A DNA stretch of 10,269 nucleotides from an uncultured Caulobacteraceae bacterium. GTDB taxonomy: Bacteria; Pseudomonadota; Alphaproteobacteria; Caulobacterales; Caulobacteraceae. The notes beneath the pieces are model-generated. The model saw nothing but the letters and a program-made list of their open reading frames with translations. It searched no databases and was not told the DNA's origin. Shown piece after piece: positions 7,623 through 10,269 of the stretch. The DNA lies in contig CALFYB010000129.1 of NCBI GenBank assembly GCA_937952995.1, positions 1 to 10,269 of the forward strand, in the 5' to 3' direction. The position numbers and the translations under genes are program-made. Every line of letters begins with the position of its first letter. The stretch's first letter is position 1.

Positions 7623-7681
7623 CTGCTATTCCTTACCAGCGGAATATCTCATTATGTTGAAATTGAGAGAGAGTTTTTGGC

Positions 7682-9530
7682 CTATCGCACCTGATCTAGA
7701 TCTCGGACCGCGCCGCGTGCGGCGCTGGTGGTGAATGCGGCATAGGCGCGCAGGGCGACAGAAACCTGCCTTTTGCGGCCATGAGCCATCCAACCATCGG
7801 CACCGCGAGCGTTCATTTCCGCCCTTCGCTGCTCCAGAACTGGTTCAGAGACGGCCAGAACGATTGAGCGGTTGGGGATGTCGATCTCGATCCGGTCGCC
7901 CTCGTGGACCAGTGCGATCAGACCGCCCTCTGCGGCTTCAGGCGAGACGTGGCCGATGGACAGGCCTGACGTACCGCCCGAGAAACGCCCGTCCGTAATC
8001 AGGGCGCAAGCCTTGCCCAGCCCTTTGGACTTCAAATAGCTGGTCGGATAGAGCATTTCCTGCATGCCGGGACCGCCGCGAGGGCCCTCATAACGAATGA
8101 CCAAAACGTCCCCCAGCGACGACCTTGCCGGTCAAGATCGCGCTGACCGCATCGTCTTGGCTCTCGAACACGCGGGCCGGGCCAGCAAAGGTCAGGATGC
8201 TTTCATCAACGCCCGCCGTCTTCACGATGCAGCCGTCGAGCGCAAGATTACCGCTGAGCACCGCCAAGCCACCATCTTTGGAGAAGGCATGCTCGACATC
8301 GCGGATCACCCCCTCGGCCCGGTCCGTATCCACCGCTTCCCAGCGGCGCGACTGGCTAAAGGCCGTTTGGGTCGGTACGCCGCCCGGCGCGGCGCGGAAG
8401 AAGTGGTGCACATCCTCGTCTTGGCTCTGGACAATGTCCCAGCGGCGGATGGCATCGCCAAGGGTCGGGGCATGGACCGTAGGTAGGTGGGTGTGCAGCA
8501 GGCCGCCGCGATCTAGCTCGCCCAGGATCGACATGATGCCGCCCGCGCGGTGCACGTCTTCCATGTGCACGTCACTCTTGGCGGGGGCCACCTTGCAAAG
8601 GCATGGCACCTTGCGCGATAGCCGGTCAATGTCGTCCATGGTGAAGGGCACGCCGCCTTCAGAGGCTGCCGCCAGCAGGTGCAGCACCGTATTTGTCGAG
8701 CCACCCATGGCGATGTCGAGGCTCATGGCATTTTCGAAGGCTTCGAATCTGGCGATGGAGCGAGGCAGGACGCGGTCGTCATTGCCTTCGTAATAGCGCT
8801 TAGCCAGATCCACGACCGTGCGACCGGCCTGCAAGAACAACCTCTCGCGGTCCGAGTGGGTGGCCAGAACCGAGCCATTGCCGGGCAGGGACAGGCCTAG
8901 GGCCTCGGTCAAACAGTTCATCGAATTGGCGGTGAACATGCCCGAACAGGAGCCGCAGGTCGGGCAGGCCGAGCGCTCGATGGTCGCGACCTCTTCGTCG
9001 CTGTAGGAATCGTCGGCTGCTGCGACCATGGCATCGACCAGATCCAGCGCGACTTCTTTGCCCTTGAGGATAACCTTTCCGGCCTCCATGGGCCCGCCCG
9101 AGACGAATACCGCAGGGATATTGATCCGCATGGCAGCCATCAGCATACCGGGCGTGATCTTGTCGCAATTGGAGATGCAGACCATGGCGTCGGCGCAGTG
9201 GGCATTGACCATATATTCGACGCTGTCGGCGATCAGCTCGCGCGAAGGCAGGCTGTAGAGCATGCCGTCATGGCCCATGGCGATGCCGTCGTCCACCGCA
9301 ATCGTGTTGAACTCTTTGGCGACGCCGCCTGCAGCTTCAATTTCACGGGCCACCAATTGACCCAGATCTTTCAAGTGCACGTGGCCTGGCACGAATTGGG
9401 TGAACGAGTTGGCAATGGCAATGATGGGCTTTTGAAAGTCGTCGTCCTTCATGCCTGTGGCGCGCCACAGGGAGCGGGCGCCGGCCATGTTGCGGCCAGC
9501 GGTAGAGGTCTTGGAACGGTAAGCAGGCAT
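7682..9530 (-). CDS. ilvD: Dihydroxy-acid dehydratase, full length but frameshifted
   Basis: IlvD dehydrates 2,3-dihydroxy-isovalerate and 2,3-dihydroxy-3-methylvalerate in valine, leucine and isoleucine synthesis, using an Fe-S cluster and Mg2+. The N-terminus (MPAYRSKTSTAGRNMAGARS) and overall order match the E. coli-type enzyme. D81, C122 and K124 (CDKITPG signature) and C195 (CPTCGSC) are in place. The frame breaks after G473 at a G5 run, and translation would end at 8088 after seven wrong residues (GRFGHSL). The frame resumes at once as DVLVIRYEGP and continues through GRFSGGTSG, which carries the catalytic serine, to the stop at 7682. Removing one G gives 615 residues, the normal length. 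The start is supported by GGAG 7 bases upstream. This is either a sequencing error or a recent null mutation. It is IlvD rather than Edd, judged by the N-terminus and motifs. Confidence 0.93.
8110..8114 (-). other. ilvD: Single-base insertion in ilvD (C5, coding-strand G5)
   Basis: The coding strand reads gct-ggg-gga-cgt, where the family expects gct-ggg-gac-gtt (A-G-D-V). One surplus G in a five-G run accounts for the break exactly; both flanking frames encode conserved IlvD sequence with no gap or overlap. Confidence 0.9.
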
Positions 9531-9539
9531 GTGAAGTCT

Positions 9540-9578
9540 CCGGTCAAAAAAGCATCAAAAAAGTCTGACCGGATTATC
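9540..9578 (-). promoter_or_regulatory. Putative ilvD promoter/operator with inverted repeat
   Basis: ccggtca (9540-9546) and tgaccgg (9566-9572) form a perfect 7-bp inverted repeat around an A-rich 19-base spacer that contains two copies of tcaaaaaag or a near copy. On the minus strand, one arm overlaps the GG of the ilvD GGAG ribosome-binding site, and the other abuts GATAAT (9573-9578), a candidate -10. The repeat could be an operator, or a leader hairpin masking the ribosome-binding site if transcription starts further upstream. No convincing -35 at 17 bases is seen. Confidence 0.4.
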
Positions 9579-9608
9579 GCCCACACATCTCTCGCAACCT
9601 GAGCCGAC

Positions 9609-9628
9609 ACGCCAATCCATGACGCCAA
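9609..9628. repeat. Short direct repeat acgccaa, 13-bp period
   Basis: acgccaa occurs at 9609-9615 and 9622-9628, separated by tccatg. It lies between the divergent ilvD and cytochrome genes. It may be a pair of regulator half-sites, but 7 bp is short and chance is possible. Confidence 0.3.
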
Positions 9629-9707
9629 GCGGGGGCAAATGTGTTGAGGTGAAGACACGATAAACTGGCGCTTCGTCCACTACTTCATGCATCTAAGAGG
9701 TCACGAC

Positions 9708-10019
9708 ATGAAAAAAAATCTTTTTGCCTTGCTCGCGCTCACTGTCACGTCCGTGTCTGCGCCAGTGTGGGCTGATCAAGCATTGGCAACATCGAAAAAC
9801 TGCATGGCTTGCCACGCAACCGACAAAAAGCTGGTGGGCCCAGCCTACAAAGATGTCGCTGCCAAATACGCAGGCGACAAGTCCGCCGTCGACAAACTGG
9901 CCACCAAAATTCAAAAAGGTGGTGCAGGCGTGTGGGGCCCAGTGCCTATGCCTGCGAACACGCAAGTCAATGACGCCGAAGCCAAGAAACTGGCCGCATG
10001 GGTGTTGTCCATCAAGTAA
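9708..10019 (+). CDS. Periplasmic cytochrome c, c551/c552 type
   Basis: A 103-residue class I c-type cytochrome. Residues 1-22 form a signal peptide ending VWA, and the mature protein is about 81 residues, the size of Pseudomonas c551, which it resembles closely. The haem attachment motif is CMACH. The distal Met ligand lies in GPVPMPAN, and GPAYKDVAAKYAG plus the final AAWVLSIK helix are typical. It would carry single electrons in the periplasm between respiratory complexes; the partner oxidase or reductase is not in the window. The start at 9708 is chosen for its AGAGG ribosome-binding site and clean signal peptide; an in-frame ATG at 9687 would add seven residues. Ten of fourteen lysines use AAA. 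The protein looks betaproteobacterial rather than like the genes to its left. Confidence 0.92.
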   Translation: MKKNLFALLALTVTSVSAPVWADQALATSKNCMACHATDKKLVGPAYKDVAAKYAGDKSAVDKLATKIQKGGAGVWGPVPMPANTQVNDAEAKKLAAWVLSIK

Positions 10020-10038
10020 CTTCTTGACGCACACCCCC

Positions 10039-10068
10039 AAACCCGCTGCTCACCCCAGCGGGTTTTTT
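10039..10068 (+). terminator. Rho-independent terminator after the cytochrome gene
   Basis: A perfect 10-bp stem (aaacccgctg at 10039-10048, cagcgggttt at 10056-10065) with a 7-base loop runs into six T (10063-10068). It begins 19 bases after the stop codon and should end the cytochrome transcript, making that gene monocistronic. Confidence 0.92.
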
Positions 10069-10172
10069 CTTGAGCGCTGTGCGCAGCAAGATGCAAGCCT
10101 TGAGACAGGGGTATTGAGTAAACTCTGTGGCTGTTTTATCTCTGTCCCCAAGCCCTTTCCAGGACCCTGAAC

Positions 10173-10269
10173 ATGACCTCCATCCGCCAAAACGACCTGA
10201 TTGAATCGGTCGCCGCCGCTCTGCAATACATCAGCTACTACCACCCTGCTGACTTCATTTCGCACTTGG
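10173..10269 (+). CDS. Fumarate hydratase class I, N-terminal fragment
   Basis: Only 32 codons are inside the window. The translation starts MTSIRQNDLIESVAAALQYI and continues SYYHPADFISHL, which I recognise as the N-terminus of iron-sulfur (class I) fumarases of Comamonadaceae and related Betaproteobacteria. These interconvert fumarate and malate in the TCA cycle with a [4Fe-4S] cluster. The cluster cysteines lie beyond the window edge, so the call rests on N-terminal resemblance alone. AGGA at 10161-10164 lies 8 bases before the ATG. A possible -10 (TAAACT, 10119-10124) precedes it, with TTGAGA at 10100, but their 13-base spacing is too short for a confident promoter. Confidence 0.7.
   Translation, partial: MTSIRQNDLIESVAAALQYISYYHPADFISHL

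Noticed and set aside
8088..8114. Programmed frameshifting in ilvD
   Set aside because: A G5 run alone is a weak slippery site; no stimulatory structure is evident and IlvD is not known to use recoding. Error or mutation is simpler.
8125..8793. Plus-strand open frame opposite ilvD
   Set aside because: Low-complexity Ser/Pro/Arg-rich translation antisense to highly conserved IlvD sequence; no independent support.
7682..9530. Edd (6-phosphogluconate dehydratase) instead of IlvD
   Set aside because: The N-terminus, the VPGHVHLKDLG segment and the C-terminal IRYEGPRGGPGM block match IlvD of the E. coli type.

Overview
Most of this window (about 1 to 9,590) reads like a member of the Alphaproteobacteria, most probably a Caulobacterales-type organism. 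This is inferred from the style of its TonB-dependent receptor, the TPR-sulfotransferase next to it, and the GC-rich coding sequence. No rRNA or other marker gene is present, so the taxonomy rests on protein resemblance read by eye.

Left part (1 to about 6,060, + strand): a TonB-dependent outer-membrane receptor whose N-terminus lies off the window, closed by a very strong terminator hairpin. It is followed by a 677-residue TPR-sulfotransferase and, 10 bases later, a Spinster-like MFS transporter. The sulfotransferase and MFS genes look like one operon. With the receptor they form a plausible but functionally unassigned module: outer-membrane uptake, a PAPS-dependent sulfotransferase in the cytoplasm, and inner-membrane transport. 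I rate it the best candidate for an undescribed system. The receptor has an unusually tyrosine-rich segment bounded by cysteines, which could be a sulfation target (speculative).

Middle part (6,100 to 9,600): a small secreted Sel1-repeat protein (+) converges on an OmpA-family lipoprotein (-). Between the stop codons lie a minus-strand intrinsic terminator and a separate 10-bp inverted repeat. Upstream of the lipoprotein gene is an AT-richer 215-base regulatory region with a good -10 box and several dyads. Next is ilvD (-), dihydroxy-acid dehydratase of branched-chain amino-acid synthesis. It is full length but broken by one extra base in a run of five C (five G on the coding strand).

Right end (about 9,600 to 10,269, + strand): a small periplasmic cytochrome c of the c551/c552 type, an intrinsic terminator, and the first 32 codons of an apparent class I fumarate hydratase. 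These resemble betaproteobacterial (Comamonadaceae-like) genes, and the codon choice shifts (10 of 14 lysines in the cytochrome are AAA). A lineage discontinuity, either an assembly misjoin or a transfer, should be considered between ilvD and the cytochrome gene.

I saw no tRNA, rRNA, CRISPR array or insertion sequence.
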